Positions 48,620 through 58,429 of a DNA stretch of 64,000 nt are shown here, piece by piece. Made by a program: the position numbers and the translations under genes. The notes beneath the pieces were generated by a model. It saw only the letters and a list, made by a program, of their open reading frames with translations, made no database searches and was not told where the DNA came from. The stretch's first letter is position 1, and every line of letters begins with the position of its first letter. This DNA comes from Nocardia cyriacigeorgica. Lineage in GTDB: Bacteria; Actinomycetota; Actinomycetes; Mycobacteriales; Mycobacteriaceae. The stretch is taken from NCBI RefSeq assembly GCF_029868385.1, contig NZ_JARWNX010000038.1:1-64000 (forward strand), in the 5' to 3' direction.

Positions 48620-49096
48620 GTGAGTGACATCGACGGTATCCGGCTCCTGGCGCACGGGGCGCAGACCGACTTCGGGTTGGGTATCGATACCCGCCTGACG
48701 CTCGTCGCCACCGGGTTCATCTTCCTGTCCGCGCTGGTTCTCGGCACCTGGAAGTACCACGGCATGCGCACCTCCGCCGATGGGGCGGCGCACGTCTATG
48801 TCGATATCGCGCATCGCGCGGCCCTCATGTATGCCTTCGCCGGTCTGCTCCTGGCTGTGTTCACGGAGTTGAGCGCGTGGCCGACGGCGGTGAATCTGGT
48901 GGCCGATGCGGTGGTGCTGGCGTTCTTCGTCGGCGCCATCGCCATGTATGCCTGGCACGGCTACCGGCGCGACACCACCAATCAGTTCCACGGCGATATC
49001 GACATCACCCTGCGCCTGTCCATGTTCGCGCTCATCGCCGGCGAGATCGGCGGGTTCCTGGTCTTGTTCACGGGGTTTCTGGTCGGCCAGTTCTGA
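48620..49096 (+). CDS. Four-helix membrane protein of unknown function
   Basis: A 158-residue integral membrane protein with four hydrophobic segments (about 25-45, 65-85, 90-110 and 130-155). One contains LVATGFIFLSALVLGTWKYH and the last FALIAGEIGGFLVLFTGFLV. Conserved-looking His residues (KYHGM, YVDIAHRAAL, WHGYRR) line helix ends. The start is GTG 48620 with a weak upstream site. It is upstream of the His-rich membrane protein in the same orientation. No family recognised. Confidence 0.75.
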   Translation: MSDIDGIRLLAHGAQTDFGLGIDTRLTLVATGFIFLSALVLGTWKYHGMRTSADGAAHVYVDIAHRAALMYAFAGLLLAVFTELSAWPTAVNLVADAVVLAFFVGAIAMYAWHGYRRDTTNQFHGDIDITLRLSMFALIAGEIGGFLVLFTGFLVGQF

Positions 49097-49265
49097 CGAG
49101 CTGGTCACGATCGGTCGACACGGGACGGACCCCGGTAACCGCCGATCCTCGAGCCGTTCTGGAGGCACTGAGAACGCGAAAACCACAGAGTTCCCTCATG
49201 AATCACGGGTGTGGGATCGCGGGCCTGTCCAGTAGTGTCCGCTGAGAACGACGAGGAGATCGACT

Positions 49266-50435
49266 ATGGCCGGTGAGCGCAACGGATTTCTGCTGCTGAG
49301 CGGGGCGGCGTCGGTGGGAGCGGGGGCGTTACACCTGTTCGCCGCGGGTCTGCACACCGAACACGCGACTCTCGCCCGGCTCATGGTCGTGCTGGCGGCC
49401 GCGCAGTGTGTGGCCGGGCTGCTCGCGTCGGTGAGTGCGCGAAAGGCCGTGCCGGTCATGGTGATCGGCGTGAATCTCGTCGCGGTGGCGGTCTGGGGGT
49501 ACACCAGGTTCGCCGGGTTGCCGTGGCCCGATGGTCTCGACAGCGCGGAGGCGCCGCAGTTCCTCGATACCACCTGTGCGGCGCTGGGTGTGCTCGCGAT
49601 CGCCGGTGCGACCGTCGCCCTGGTGCGTCCGGGTGCGGCGCTGCCCACGGCCCCGGCCGCGACGGCGGCCGGTCTGGCCGGTGTGCTCGCCGTCGCCGCG
49701 ATGCTCGGCGGCGCCGGACATGTGCACAGCCACGGCGACGGCGACCACTCCCACACCGCGGGCGGCGAGCACACCCACGCAGGCGGTGAACATGAGCACA
49801 GCACCGGCGACACCTGGCCGCGCCCGTGGGATCCGGCGAACCCGATCGACGTCTCCGGCGTCCCTGGCGCGACCCCGGCCCAGGAGCAGCGCGCGACCGC
49901 CTTGATCCGCAGCACCCTCGACCAACTGCCCGCATTCGCCGACGTCCACTCCATCGGCGCACTCGGCTTCCGCTCCATCGGCGATTCGGCCACCGGCTAC
50001 GAGCACTACATCAACTCCGACTACATCCGCGACGACCGACTCCTGGACCCCGCCTACCCCGAATCGCTGGTCTACCGGGTCGACGGCGCCCAACGCACCT
50101 TGGTCTCGGCCATGTACATCGCCAACGACAAGAAGATCGACGACCCCGAACTGGTGGATTACGGCGGGCCGCTGATGCAGTGGCACGTCCACGACAATCT
50201 CTGCTGGACCCGCGGTGACAACGGCCCGGTGGTCGCCGGTGTCACCGACGCCGAGGGCAACTGCCCGCCCAACTCGGTCAATCCCGGTGCGGGCAACCCG
50301 ATGGTCCATGTCTGGATCACGGCGCACCAGTGCGGACCGTTCGCTGCCCTGGAAGGCCACGGCGCGGGGCAGGCCGCCGCGAACGGCCGTCGCGCCGACA
50401 CCTGCGCCCACGATCACTCCGGCGGGCACCGCTGA
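49266..50435 (+). CDS. Membrane protein with His-rich loop and conserved exported domain
   Basis: 389 residues. About four N-terminal membrane helices (1-160) are followed by a His/Gly-rich segment (GHVHSHGDGDHSHTAGGEH and on), typical of metal-binding loops. A globular domain (about 190-370) contains GYEHYINSDYIRDDRLLDP, MQWHVHDNLCW and MVHVWITAHQCGPFAALEGH. This C-terminal domain recurs in actinobacterial membrane proteins, often beside copper or zinc genes. GAGGAG lies 7 nt before ATG 49266. Metal sensing or sequestration is inferred. Confidence 0.82.
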   Translation: MAGERNGFLLLSGAASVGAGALHLFAAGLHTEHATLARLMVVLAAAQCVAGLLASVSARKAVPVMVIGVNLVAVAVWGYTRFAGLPWPDGLDSAEAPQFLDTTCAALGVLAIAGATVALVRPGAALPTAPAATAAGLAGVLAVAAMLGGAGHVHSHGDGDHSHTAGGEHTHAGGEHEHSTGDTWPRPWDPANPIDVSGVPGATPAQEQRATALIRSTLDQLPAFADVHSIGALGFRSIGDSATGYEHYINSDYIRDDRLLDPAYPESLVYRVDGAQRTLVSAMYIANDKKIDDPELVDYGGPLMQWHVHDNLCWTRGDNGPVVAGVTDAEGNCPPNSVNPGAGNPMVHVWITAHQCGPFAALEGHGAGQAAANGRRADTCAHDHSGGHR

Positions 50436-50484
50436 ACCGAGCCCACCGAAGCGGTACAACTCGAATGCACCGGTCCGGGCGTTG

Positions 50485-50685
50485 TCAGCGCGCCAGGAAG
50501 TGCCAGCCGAGCCAGAACCACAACGGCAGAATGAGCAGGCGGGCGGTCCTTGTTCGTAGCGCCAGGACGACGACTGCACCGAGCGGCACGAGGCTGCCGC
50601 GGCGTACGTGCGCCACGACGGTGAGAGTGAGCGCGATGCCGAGAAGGATCGCGAAACCGGTGATGACCACCGTCCTGTCGCTCAT
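50485..50685 (-). CDS. Small membrane protein
   Basis: 66 residues from ATG 50685, overlapping the upstream gene stop by 4 nt (ATGA). Two hydrophobic helices (TVVITGFAILLGIALTLTVV and LLILPLWFWLGWHFLAR) flank a short basic loop. It is co-translated with the larger membrane protein upstream. Function unknown. Confidence 0.72.
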   Translation of the reverse strand: MSDRTVVITGFAILLGIALTLTVVAHVRRGSLVPLGAVVVLALRTRTARLLILPLWFWLGWHFLAR

Positions 50686-51269
50686 CGCCGCACCAACCAC
50701 CAGCCGGCCGCGAGCCACGCCAACCACCCTGCCAACCGCAGCGGCCCCTGTTCCATGACCGGATCCAGCAAAGTCGACAACGTCGGATAGTCGTAGTGCG
50801 CGATCAACCGATCCGGTTGCCGCACATAGGCGTACACCTGCCAGGCGAGGATTGCCGCCAGCGACGTCGACCAGACCACCACTCCCCTGCGCATTGCCTT
50901 GGCCCGCAGCGAATTGGGCACATCCTCGATCGATCCGGGTTCAGCGGGACCCGAGCCCGCTATTCGCTCTGGCCGCGGCGCCTCAGAAGTCGACATGCCG
51001 GGTCGATCGGATACCGGCGCCGACCCGCGGTCGGATGTGCCGCCCACATCGCCTCCGTCCGTCCGGTCAACCGCTGGGAATCGGACGGTCGAGCGCGGAA
51101 AAAGAGCCAGGATCAGCGCCGTGAGGCCGATGAGTACCACCAGTGTGGTCGAGGCCCAGTGAAACGGGGGCGTAAGTGTGCCTACTATGGCCAGCCCGAC
51201 CAGGCATACCAGAGCTACAGCACGACGCCCGAAGATCGGGCGGCGAGTGGGCGACGGCTCATACGCCAT
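50682..51269 (-). CDS. Membrane protein with disordered cytosolic loop
   Basis: 195 residues from ATG 51269 (AYEPSPTRRPIFGRR). Two N-terminal helices (about 18-55) are followed by a Ser/Pro/Glu-rich loop (about 60-125) and two C-terminal helices (GVVVWSTSLAAILAWQVYAY and LRLAGWLAWLAAGWWLV). It lies downstream of glmM on the same strand and is coupled to the small membrane protein. The family is not recognised. Confidence 0.75.
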   Translation of the reverse strand: MAYEPSPTRRPIFGRRAVALVCLVGLAIVGTLTPPFHWASTTLVVLIGLTALILALFPRSTVRFPAVDRTDGGDVGGTSDRGSAPVSDRPGMSTSEAPRPERIAGSGPAEPGSIEDVPNSLRAKAMRRGVVVWSTSLAAILAWQVYAYVRQPDRLIAHYDYPTLSTLLDPVMEQGPLRLAGWLAWLAAGWWLVRR

Positions 51270-51386
51270 GAGTCGGAGGATACGGCCGACCGACCGACAG
51301 ACCAGCGGAATGCGGCACAACGGCCATGTTCATTGCGATCGCGCCGCGGGTATGCCGGGACACCGGTGGGCAGACGACGGCAACAC

Positions 51387-52784
51387 TCAGTGTGACGGCG
51401 CCGAAACCCGCTGAACCGCCGCGACCCGTTCGGCCAGATCATCGGCCAACCGCTGCGCCTGGGCGAGATCGGTTGCTTCGACCATCACCCGAACCAGCTG
51501 TTCGGTCCCGCTGGGTCGCAGCAGGATTCGACCGGACTCACCGAGTACCCGTTCGGCCTCGGCGACCGCGTCGAGGACGTCGGTAGCGGCCATGACGGCG
51601 GCCTTATCGCTGACGGGAACGTTCACCAGGATCTGCGGAACGGTCTGCAACACCGACGCCAACTCCGCCAGGGTGCGACCGGTAGCGGCCATCCGAGCCA
51701 TGAGCTTCAGGCCGGTGAGGATACCGTCGCCGGTGGTGCCATGGGCGGGGAACACCACATGGCCGGACTGTTCGCCGCCGAGGGTGAATCGGCCGCGGCG
51801 CAGCTCCTCGAGAACGTAACGATCGCCGACCGCGGTGGTGCGCATGGTGATTCCGGCCTCGCGCATGGCGATGTGCAGGCCGAGATTGCTCATGACGGTG
51901 GCGACGAGAGTGTTCTCGGCGAGTTCACCGGCATCACGCATGGCGAGCGCGAGGATCGCGAGGATGGCGTCGCCGTCGACGACATTGCCGTCGGCGTCGA
52001 TGGCGAGGCAGCGGTCGGCGTCGCCGTCGTGGGCGAGGCCGAGGTCGGCGCCGTGCTCACCGACCGCGCGACGTACCTGGTCGAGGTGGGTGGAGCCGCA
52101 GCCGTCGTTGATATTGAGGCCGTCGGGGTCGGCATTGATCGCGATGACGTTCGCGCCCGCTTCGCGATATGCGGCCGGACCGACTTCCGACGCCGCGCCG
52201 TGCGCGCAGTCCACGACGACGGTGAGCCCGTTCAACTCCTGGCCGGTCGCCTCCACCAGATGCTCGACGTAGCGCTCGTGGGTTCCGGCGACGCTGTACT
52301 GATCGGGTATGGCAAGGCCGTGATCGCGGGCGCCGGACGCACCGAGCACCCGCCCGATGCTCGCCCCGGTCGGACGCACCGTGGCCTCGGCCATCACGGC
52401 TTCGATCCGGTCTTCGATCGCATCGTCGAGCTTGTGTCCACCGGCGGCGAAGATCTTGATCCCGTTGTCCGGCATGGGATTGTGCGAGGCGGAGATCATC
52501 ACGCCGAGACACGCGTCGTACAGACCGGTCAGGTAGGCGACGGCAGGGGTCGGCAGCACACCGACCGACAGCACATCGACCCCGGCGGCGGTCAACCCCG
52601 CCGTGACGGCGGCTTCCAACATCTCACCACTGGCCCGCGGATCTCGCCCGACGACGGCAAGCGCCCGCTTCTTACCGCGGCTCAGAATCTGCGCCGCCGC
52701 TCCGGAAACCCGCAGCGCCAGCTCCGGTGTCAACGACTCGTTGGCCAGCCCGCGAACCCCATCGGTGCCGAACAGACGTCCCAT
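51387..52784 (-). CDS. glmM: Phosphoglucosamine mutase
   Basis: GlmM converts glucosamine-6-phosphate to glucosamine-1-phosphate for UDP-GlcNAc. The 465-residue protein has the N-terminal [15 protein letters not shown], phosphoserine loop [13 protein letters not shown] (S100), metal loop [14 protein letters not shown], sugar-binding [10 protein letters not shown] and C-terminal [14 protein letters not shown]. Trimming to MGRLFGT removes 17 unlikely residues. It is the Rv3441c equivalent, downstream of rpsI-rplM but separated from them by two hairpins. Confidence 0.97.
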   Translation of the reverse strand: MGRLFGTDGVRGLANESLTPELALRVSGAAAQILSRGKKRALAVVGRDPRASGEMLEAAVTAGLTAAGVDVLSVGVLPTPAVAYLTGLYDACLGVMISASHNPMPDNGIKIFAAGGHKLDDAIEDRIEAVMAEATVRPTGASIGRVLGASGARDHGLAIPDQYSVAGTHERYVEHLVEATGQELNGLTVVVDCAHGAASEVGPAAYREAGANVIAINADPDGLNINDGCGSTHLDQVRRAVGEHGADLGLAHDGDADRCLAIDADGNVVDGDAILAILALAMRDAGELAENTLVATVMSNLGLHIAMREAGITMRTTAVGDRYVLEELRRGRFTLGGEQSGHVVFPAHGTTGDGILTGLKLMARMAATGRTLAELASVLQTVPQILVNVPVSDKAAVMAATDVLDAVAEAERVLGESGRILLRPSGTEQLVRVMVEATDLAQAQRLADDLAERVAAVQRVSAPSH

Positions 52785-52927
52785 ACCTCGTCCCTCGATC
52801 GATGAATCCTGCTCCGGCGACCACCCCGCGCACACAGCAGCCAGATCTCTACGGCGTGCGCGACGGCCCCGGAGGAGGCAGCCCGCGCGACCACGGAAGG
52901 TCCGCGAACGCCGCTATCCAATACAGC

Positions 52928-52968
52928 ACGAGAGCAGGCGCCCAGCAATGCTGGATGCCTGCTCTCGT
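52928..52968 (-). terminator. Hairpin in the rpsI-glmM gap
   Basis: A perfect 12-bp outer stem (ACGAGAGCAGGC with GCCTGCTCTCGT) encloses a second CCAGC/GCTGG stem. It is the second of two hairpins met by transcripts leaving rpsI. No U-tract follows, as is common in actinobacteria. Confidence 0.78.
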
Positions 52969-52990
52969 ACAGGTGCCGCGCCGACAGTAC

Positions 52991-53021
52991 CGCTTCCGGC
53001 ACCTGCACGGTGCCGGAAGCG
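52991..53021 (-). terminator. Strong hairpin just downstream of rpsI
   Basis: A perfect 13-bp stem (CGCTTCCGGCACC with GGTGCCGGAAGCG) around a 5-nt loop, 21 nt past the rpsI stop. It is the likely terminator of rplM-rpsI. Confidence 0.85.
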
Positions 53022-53041
53022 AACAGTCGACGATGCGAAAA

Positions 53042-53557
53042 TCAGCGCTTCGAGTACTGAGGCGCCTTACGGGCCTTCTTCAGACCGTACTTCTTACGCT
53101 CGGTGGCGCGCGGGTCACGAGTCAGGAAGCCGGCCCGCTTCAGGGCGGGGCGATCCTCGGGGGTGACCTCGATCAGCGCACGGGCGATGGCCAGGCGCAG
53201 CGCGCCGGCCTGACCCGACGGGCCGCCGCCGACCAGGCGGGCGTGCACATCGAAGTTCTCGGTGCGCTCGACCGTGACCAGCGGGGACTTCACCAGCTGC
53301 TGGTGCACCTTGTTCGGGAAGTAGTCCTCGATGGTGCGGCCGTTGAGCACGAAGTTACCGGTGCCGGGCAGCAGCCGGACGCGGACGACGGCCTCCTTGC
53401 GGCGGCCGACGGTCTGCACCGGACGGTCGATGACGACCGGGGCGTAGGCCACATCGGACTCGAAACCGGCCTCTTCGTAACCGGCGCCGTCCTCGACCAC
53501 CTCGACGGTGGTGTCCTCGACGACGTATTCCTCGTTGAATTCCTCGGGAGCGGTCAC
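53042..53557 (-). CDS. rpsI: 30S ribosomal protein S9
   Basis: 171 residues. An acidic N-terminal extension (about 1-45, typical of Mycobacteriales S9) precedes the conserved S9 domain with [33 protein letters not shown] and [19 protein letters not shown]. The C-terminus [12 protein letters not shown] reaches toward the ribosomal P site. GTG 53557 overlaps the rplM stop by 4 nt; the pair is a single conserved operon. Confidence 0.98.
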   Translation of the reverse strand: MTAPEEFNEEYVVEDTTVEVVEDGAGYEEAGFESDVAYAPVVIDRPVQTVGRRKEAVVRVRLLPGTGNFVLNGRTIEDYFPNKVHQQLVKSPLVTVERTENFDVHARLVGGGPSGQAGALRLAIARALIEVTPEDRPALKRAGFLTRDPRATERKKYGLKKARKAPQYSKR

Positions 53558-53997
53558 TGGGCCACCTGCTTGATCTCGAACGGAACGGGCTGCTGAGCCG
53601 TGTGCGGATGGTTCGGGCCCGCGTACACCTTCAGCTTGCCCGCGATCGCGTTACCCAGCTTGTTCTTCGGGATCATGCCCTTGACGGCCTTCTCCACGAG
53701 ACGATCGGGCCGCGACTCCAGCACCTGACCGACAGTGCGCGACTTGAGGCCGCCCGGATGTCCGGAGTGGTGGTGGATGAGCTTGTCCTGCTTCTTGTTG
53801 CCGCTGATGGCAACCTTGTCAGCGTTGATGATGATGACGAAATCGCCACCATCGACGTGCGGAGCGTAGGTCGGCTTGTGCTTGCCACGCAGCAGATTCG
53901 CTGCCTGAACGGCAAGACGGCCGAGCACTACGTCAGTGGCGTCGATGACGTACCACTTACGGGTCACGTCACCCGCCTTCGGGCTGTACGTAGGCAC
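53554..53997 (-). CDS. rplM: 50S ribosomal protein L13
   Basis: 147 residues, normal length. GTG 53997 ([19 protein letters not shown] follows) gives the Mycobacteriales-type N-terminus. The L13 signatures [20 protein letters not shown] and [15 protein letters not shown] are present, and the C-terminus ends EIKQVAQ. It is first in rplM-rpsI. The 142 bp upstream, before the next gene's stop, must contain the operon promoter. Confidence 0.98.
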   Translation of the reverse strand: MPTYSPKAGDVTRKWYVIDATDVVLGRLAVQAANLLRGKHKPTYAPHVDGGDFVIIINADKVAISGNKKQDKLIHHHSGHPGGLKSRTVGQVLESRPDRLVEKAVKGMIPKNKLGNAIAGKLKVYAGPNHPHTAQQPVPFEIKQVAQ

Positions 53998-54139
53998 AGT
54001 GCTTCCCTGTCTGTCGTCGGTGCTGCCGGCCTGGTGTGCGGTCGAGGTCGTTCCCGGCGGCCGGTTGAGACCCGGGCCTCGGCATGCCACACACCAGCCA
54101 GCCACGATACCAGTCGGGTATGGCGGCGGCGAAACCGGC

Positions 54140-55744
54140 TCAGATGTCGACCGGCGGCCCGAAGTCGGCGGCGCCCGGCGGGCCGGGCAGCAGGTAGCGC
54201 AGGGTGTTGACGCCCGGCTGCCCACATTCGGATTCGGCATGCGGGGTGCCACGTACCGACGAGATTCCCGACTGGGGTTCCAGGACCGCTTCCGGGGTGC
54301 GCGAACAGGCCGTCGGCGCCACTCCGGCGTCGACCGCGACGAGTTCGACCGCGCCGGCACCGGGCGCCATCGCGAATGCGGCGAGGGCCACCGCACCGGC
54401 CACCGCCTGGGCGCCGAACACGGTGCCCGTCATCTTGTTCCACATCTTGGCCTTGCGGTCCGGGTGGTCGGCCTGGCTGTCCGAGGCGCCGACCCGGTCC
54501 CCGCCGGGCGACGCGTAGGGCGGCGGCCCGGAGTGCGCGGCCGGTGGCCGACCGGACTGTTCCACCGGCTCGGGCGGGCGGGTGAATCGGCTGCCCGGCT
54601 CGAGGCGATCCGGCGTCGGACGTCCACCGGGTTGGCCACTCCTCGCGATATCGGCGTCGCCGGGTGCGGCGCTCTGCCGATGCCTGCCCTCGGTCATCGG
54701 CGGCCGGTCTCCCAGCTGCGAGGTCTGCGGCCGCGGCGGCTCGGGTGCGTGCCCCTGCGGCATCGGCGGACGCTGCGCGGCGGGCTGCTGCGGCATCTGA
54801 CGTGGCGGTTCCTGACGTGGCGGCGCGGCAGGACGCGGCGCCGGTTCGGGCCGCGGCGCGGGCTCGGCAGACCTGGCGCCGGAGTCCGGTTCCGTTCCGT
54901 CGCTCTCGCTCAGCAGCAGATGCGCGGCGCCGAGCACCAGGGCGTGCATGGGATGGTCCGCGCTGTGCAGCCGCTGGCCGAGATGATTCTGGAAGGCAAA
55001 CCGGATCGGATCGTTGAAGCACACGTTTCCGGCCAGCAGCACCGTGGAGGTATCGGCGCCGATCGCGCGGGCGGCAGCCATGACCTCGATCACGGCGTCG
55101 TCGGCGGAGCGCGCGTCACGGGTGGCTTCGGGCGAGATCGCGACGTCGACCGATTCGGTGGGCTGTTCGTCGTCGCCGTGCACCGCGACCACCAGCATGG
55201 TGCGTCCATCCGAGTACACGCCGGTGGCGCCGACGCCCCTGCGGTTGATCCGATCCGGGGGACGGACCAGCCCGAGCGCGCGCACATAGCCCGACAGCGC
55301 GACCGATTCCGGCAGCGGTTCGACGGTGACGCCGAGCTGCTCGACCAGCTCGCAATAGGCGTCGACCTTCTCATCCGGCCAGCCGTCCGGATACGGCAGC
55401 GCCACCACATCGGGTCTACCGCTCAGGTATTTGCCGACCGAGGCCAGCGGGTTGTAGAGCCGGGCCCGGAACACCAGCTCGGCGGGCCAGGTCGCCCCGG
55501 CGATGACGATCTGCTGATGTCCGAGGATGTCACGCACATCGGCGATGGCCATACCGAGATCGGGACGTTGACGGTCCACACCGGCGGTATGCAGCCGCCC
55601 GGAGGCGTCGGCCAGCAGATACGCCGGAGTCGTATAGCTTCCATCGACCTTCACCGGGCGGATCGGGGTGCCCCCACCGCCTGCGGCCACGGACACCACA
55701 TCCCACCCGAGATGTACCGCCCCTACTCGCACCGTCACAGGCAT
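54140..55744 (-). CDS. Hsp70-like ATPase-fold membrane protein (T7SS-associated candidate)
   Basis: 534 residues. The N-terminal domain (about 1-290) has an actin/Hsp70-like layout: [36 protein letters not shown], and C-terminal strands [20 protein letters not shown] and [13 protein letters not shown] long Pro/Arg/Gln-rich linker follows. One transmembrane helix (about 455-475, [20 protein letters not shown]) leads to a short exported tail with two Cys. It occupies the position next to rplM where M. tuberculosis has esxU/esxT and then Rv3446c of ESX-4. It may be the T7SS-associated Rv3446c-type protein; this is position plus architecture, not proven homology. Confidence 0.72.
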   Translation of the reverse strand: MPVTVRVGAVHLGWDVVSVAAGGGGTPIRPVKVDGSYTTPAYLLADASGRLHTAGVDRQRPDLGMAIADVRDILGHQQIVIAGATWPAELVFRARLYNPLASVGKYLSGRPDVVALPYPDGWPDEKVDAYCELVEQLGVTVEPLPESVALSGYVRALGLVRPPDRINRRGVGATGVYSDGRTMLVVAVHGDDEQPTESVDVAISPEATRDARSADDAVIEVMAAARAIGADTSTVLLAGNVCFNDPIRFAFQNHLGQRLHSADHPMHALVLGAAHLLLSESDGTEPDSGARSAEPAPRPEPAPRPAAPPRQEPPRQMPQQPAAQRPPMPQGHAPEPPRPQTSQLGDRPPMTEGRHRQSAAPGDADIARSGQPGGRPTPDRLEPGSRFTRPPEPVEQSGRPPAAHSGPPPYASPGGDRVGASDSQADHPDRKAKMWNKMTGTVFGAQAVAGAVALAAFAMAPGAGAVELVAVDAGVAPTACSRTPEAVLEPQSGISSVRGTPHAESECGQPGVNTLRYLLPGPPGAADFGPPVDI

Positions 55745-55817
55745 CAGTGTGCCTGTTGTGCGCGCGACACGCTCGCCGCACCGGGGGACCGGCCGTTACC
55801 GGCGAGGACACGCCCGG

Positions 55818-58322
55818 TCACGACGCGGACTTCTTCAGTCGCAGCCGATGCCAGGTGAGCGCCGAGAGGACCGCGGTCACCACCAGCAGCATGGTCACGT
55901 TCAGCAACCAGATGCCCGGACTGTGCTCCCAGAGATTATCGGGCTGGGCATTGGCGAACAGGGTCTTGATATCGACGGTCGAGGCGGCGGCGGCATAACC
56001 CCACCGCGACGGGAACAGCCACGACACCTGTTCGAGCACCACCCGGTCGGTCACCGGGATCATGCCGCCCGCCATCACCAGCTGCACCATGATCGTCACC
56101 ACCAGCAGCGGCATGACCTGCTCATTGGATTTCGCCAGGGTCGACAACGCCAGACCGACCACCACACACGACACCGCCGTCAGCGCGACGCCGAAGTACA
56201 GCTCGAGGCTGCCGGACGGTATGAGCGCGCCCGCACCCGGCGGATTCTTACCTGCCAGCGCAATGCCGATGAGCACGGCCGATTGCAGCAGCGCGGCGAT
56301 GCTGAAGACCACGATCTTGGCCATGGCGTATGCCGAGGGCAGCAGACCGACGGCCCGCTCGCGGTAGAAGATGGTCCGCTCGCCGACCAGGTCACGCACC
56401 GTCAGCGTCGAACCCATGAAGCAGGCGCCGAGCACGAGGACGACCAGCAGCTGCTGGGTTTCACCGCCACCCTGATGGACGAATATCTGCTCACCGTTCG
56501 GTCCGGGAACCGGCACCTGCGGTCCGGCCCCGAACCCGTTGTCACCGGGAACCACCAGCGTCAGCACGCCGAGCACGAACGGCAGGATCACCAGGAACGC
56601 GAGATAGCCGCGGTCGGCCAGGATCAATCGGACCTGGCGCCGCACCAGAGTGGAGAACTGCCGCCAGCCACTCGATTGGGGCGGGCTGCCCATCGCCCCG
56701 TACCGCATCGGCGCGGGCGGCGGTGGTGGCGGAATGAACGCCTGCCGCGAGCGATACGCCGCGAACGCCTGATCGGGGTTGGCCGCGACATTGGCGAAGA
56801 TCTCGGCCCAGTCGCTGGTCCCGAGCGCACCGCCCACACCGGCGGGGTTGCCCGCGTAGGCGGTCTTACCGCCCGGCGCCAGCAGCACGACCTGATCGCA
56901 CATGTCCAGGCAGGCCACCGAGTGGGTGACCACGATGACGACACGGCCCGCATCGGCCAGTTCGCGCAGCATCACCATGACCTGACGGTCCAGCGCCGGG
57001 TCCAGACCCGAGGTCGGCTCGTCCAGGATCAGCAGCGACGGACCGGTCAGCAGTTCCAGCGCCACCGAGGCACGCTTGCGCTGACCGCCCGACAGCCGGT
57101 CCACCCTGGTGTCGGCGTGCTCGGTGAGCGAGAGTTCCTTGAGCACACCGTCGATGACCTGCTGCCGGTCGGCACTCGAGGTATCGGGCGGCAGCCGCAG
57201 TTCGGCGGCGAAGCCGAGCGCCTGCCGCACGGTGAGCTGACGGTGCAGCACATCGTCCTGCGGGACCATGCCGATCCGGGAGCGCAGCGCCTCGTATTCG
57301 GCGTGCAGATTGCGGCCTTCGAAGGTGACCACACCGCCGGAGGGTTGGGTGTTGCCCGCGATCAGCTTGGACAGCGTCGATTTACCCGCACCCGAGGGGC
57401 CGATCAGCGCCGTGAGCGTGCCGCGCCCGGCTTGCAGGTTGACATCGACGAGCAGCTGTTTGTTGCCCTCGACGGTGAACCCGACGCCGTGCACGTGCAG
57501 GCCCTGTTCGGCGACCGGACGCTGCCGGTGCACCAGGGTGCCCTGCTGGACGACGAAGTCGACATTGCCGATGGTGATGATGTCGCGCTCACGCAGCACC
57601 GCACTCTGCTGGCGGACACCGTTGACGAACGTGCCGTTGGCCGACCCGAGATCCTCGATCGTGAGGCCCTGCGAGCCCGCGATCAGCCGGGCATGTCGGC
57701 GTGAGGCCAGCGGATCGTTGACCACGATCTGGTTGTCGGTGGTACGGCCGATACCGAGCCCACCGGCGGGCAGCCGGTCGGCACGGGCGATGGGCGAGGT
57801 CGACGGCCTGGCCCGCACCGGCGGCAGCGCGGAGGTGTCGGCCTTGGTCGTCATATTGATATTCGGCTGCGCCTGCGGCTGGGGCTGCGACCCACTGTGG
57901 AATCCGGCGATCCGGCTCGCCCCCGATTGCGGACGCTGCGGCGGCGCGGGCGGCGGACGCAGCCCGGTGCGCGGCGGCTGCGGCTGATGCTGCGGCGGAC
58001 GAGCCTGCGGTACGGCGGGCACCAGATGCAACAGCGGCCCGGTGATCGCGTCACCGAGTCGCACCTGGGTGGGCCGGTCGATCGATACGGGACGGCTGAG
58101 CCGGGCCGCGTCGACGAACACACCGTTGGTGCTGCCGTTGTCGCGCAGCACCCATGCGCCCCCCTGCCAGGCCAGGATCGCGTGCACCCGCGAGACCAGC
58201 GGACTGTCCACGAACAGCAGCACTTCCGGCGCGCGGCCCATCGTGACCTGCTGGCTCGAATCGAATACTCGTTCGGTTCCATCATGGCGCACGGTGATGG
58301 TCTGCGCCCCCGGTGAAGACAT
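55818..58322 (-). CDS. Double-FHA ABC transporter (Rv1747-like)
   Basis: 834 residues. FHA domain 1 (about 8-100; GRAPEVLLFVDSPLVSRVHA) is followed by a Pro/Gln-rich linker and FHA domain 2 (about 185-265; DPLASRRHARLI, DLGSANGTFVNG). The ABC ATPase (about 285-510) has Walker A GPSGAGKST, signature LSGGQRKRASVA and Walker B LLILDEPTSGLDP. A six-helix ABC-2-type membrane domain (about 580-834) completes it. Rv1747 is an exporter controlled by Ser/Thr-kinase phosphorylation in M. tuberculosis. The gene follows the Hsp70-like gene group on the minus strand and is divergent from the metallopeptidase. Confidence 0.94.
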   Translation of the reverse strand: MSSPGAQTITVRHDGTERVFDSSQQVTMGRAPEVLLFVDSPLVSRVHAILAWQGGAWVLRDNGSTNGVFVDAARLSRPVSIDRPTQVRLGDAITGPLLHLVPAVPQARPPQHQPQPPRTGLRPPPAPPQRPQSGASRIAGFHSGSQPQPQAQPNINMTTKADTSALPPVRARPSTSPIARADRLPAGGLGIGRTTDNQIVVNDPLASRRHARLIAGSQGLTIEDLGSANGTFVNGVRQQSAVLRERDIITIGNVDFVVQQGTLVHRQRPVAEQGLHVHGVGFTVEGNKQLLVDVNLQAGRGTLTALIGPSGAGKSTLSKLIAGNTQPSGGVVTFEGRNLHAEYEALRSRIGMVPQDDVLHRQLTVRQALGFAAELRLPPDTSSADRQQVIDGVLKELSLTEHADTRVDRLSGGQRKRASVALELLTGPSLLILDEPTSGLDPALDRQVMVMLRELADAGRVVIVVTHSVACLDMCDQVVLLAPGGKTAYAGNPAGVGGALGTSDWAEIFANVAANPDQAFAAYRSRQAFIPPPPPPAPMRYGAMGSPPQSSGWRQFSTLVRRQVRLILADRGYLAFLVILPFVLGVLTLVVPGDNGFGAGPQVPVPGPNGEQIFVHQGGGETQQLLVVLVLGACFMGSTLTVRDLVGERTIFYRERAVGLLPSAYAMAKIVVFSIAALLQSAVLIGIALAGKNPPGAGALIPSGSLELYFGVALTAVSCVVVGLALSTLAKSNEQVMPLLVVTIMVQLVMAGGMIPVTDRVVLEQVSWLFPSRWGYAAAASTVDIKTLFANAQPDNLWEHSPGIWLLNVTMLLVVTAVLSALTWHRLRLKKSAS

Positions 58323-58429
58323 GCAGCGGATACTATTCCATCACCCGGACATCGGCGGTGCCCCCGATGCGCCATGCCCCGTTCCGGCGACCGAAACAAC
58401 GACCGACCGGCCGACGAGGGGGAGCAACG

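Noticed and set aside
47992..48623. ORFs of 60-151 codons between the DUF3558 gene and the four-helix protein
   Set aside because: No coherent start sites or recognisable protein; conflicting frames on both strands.
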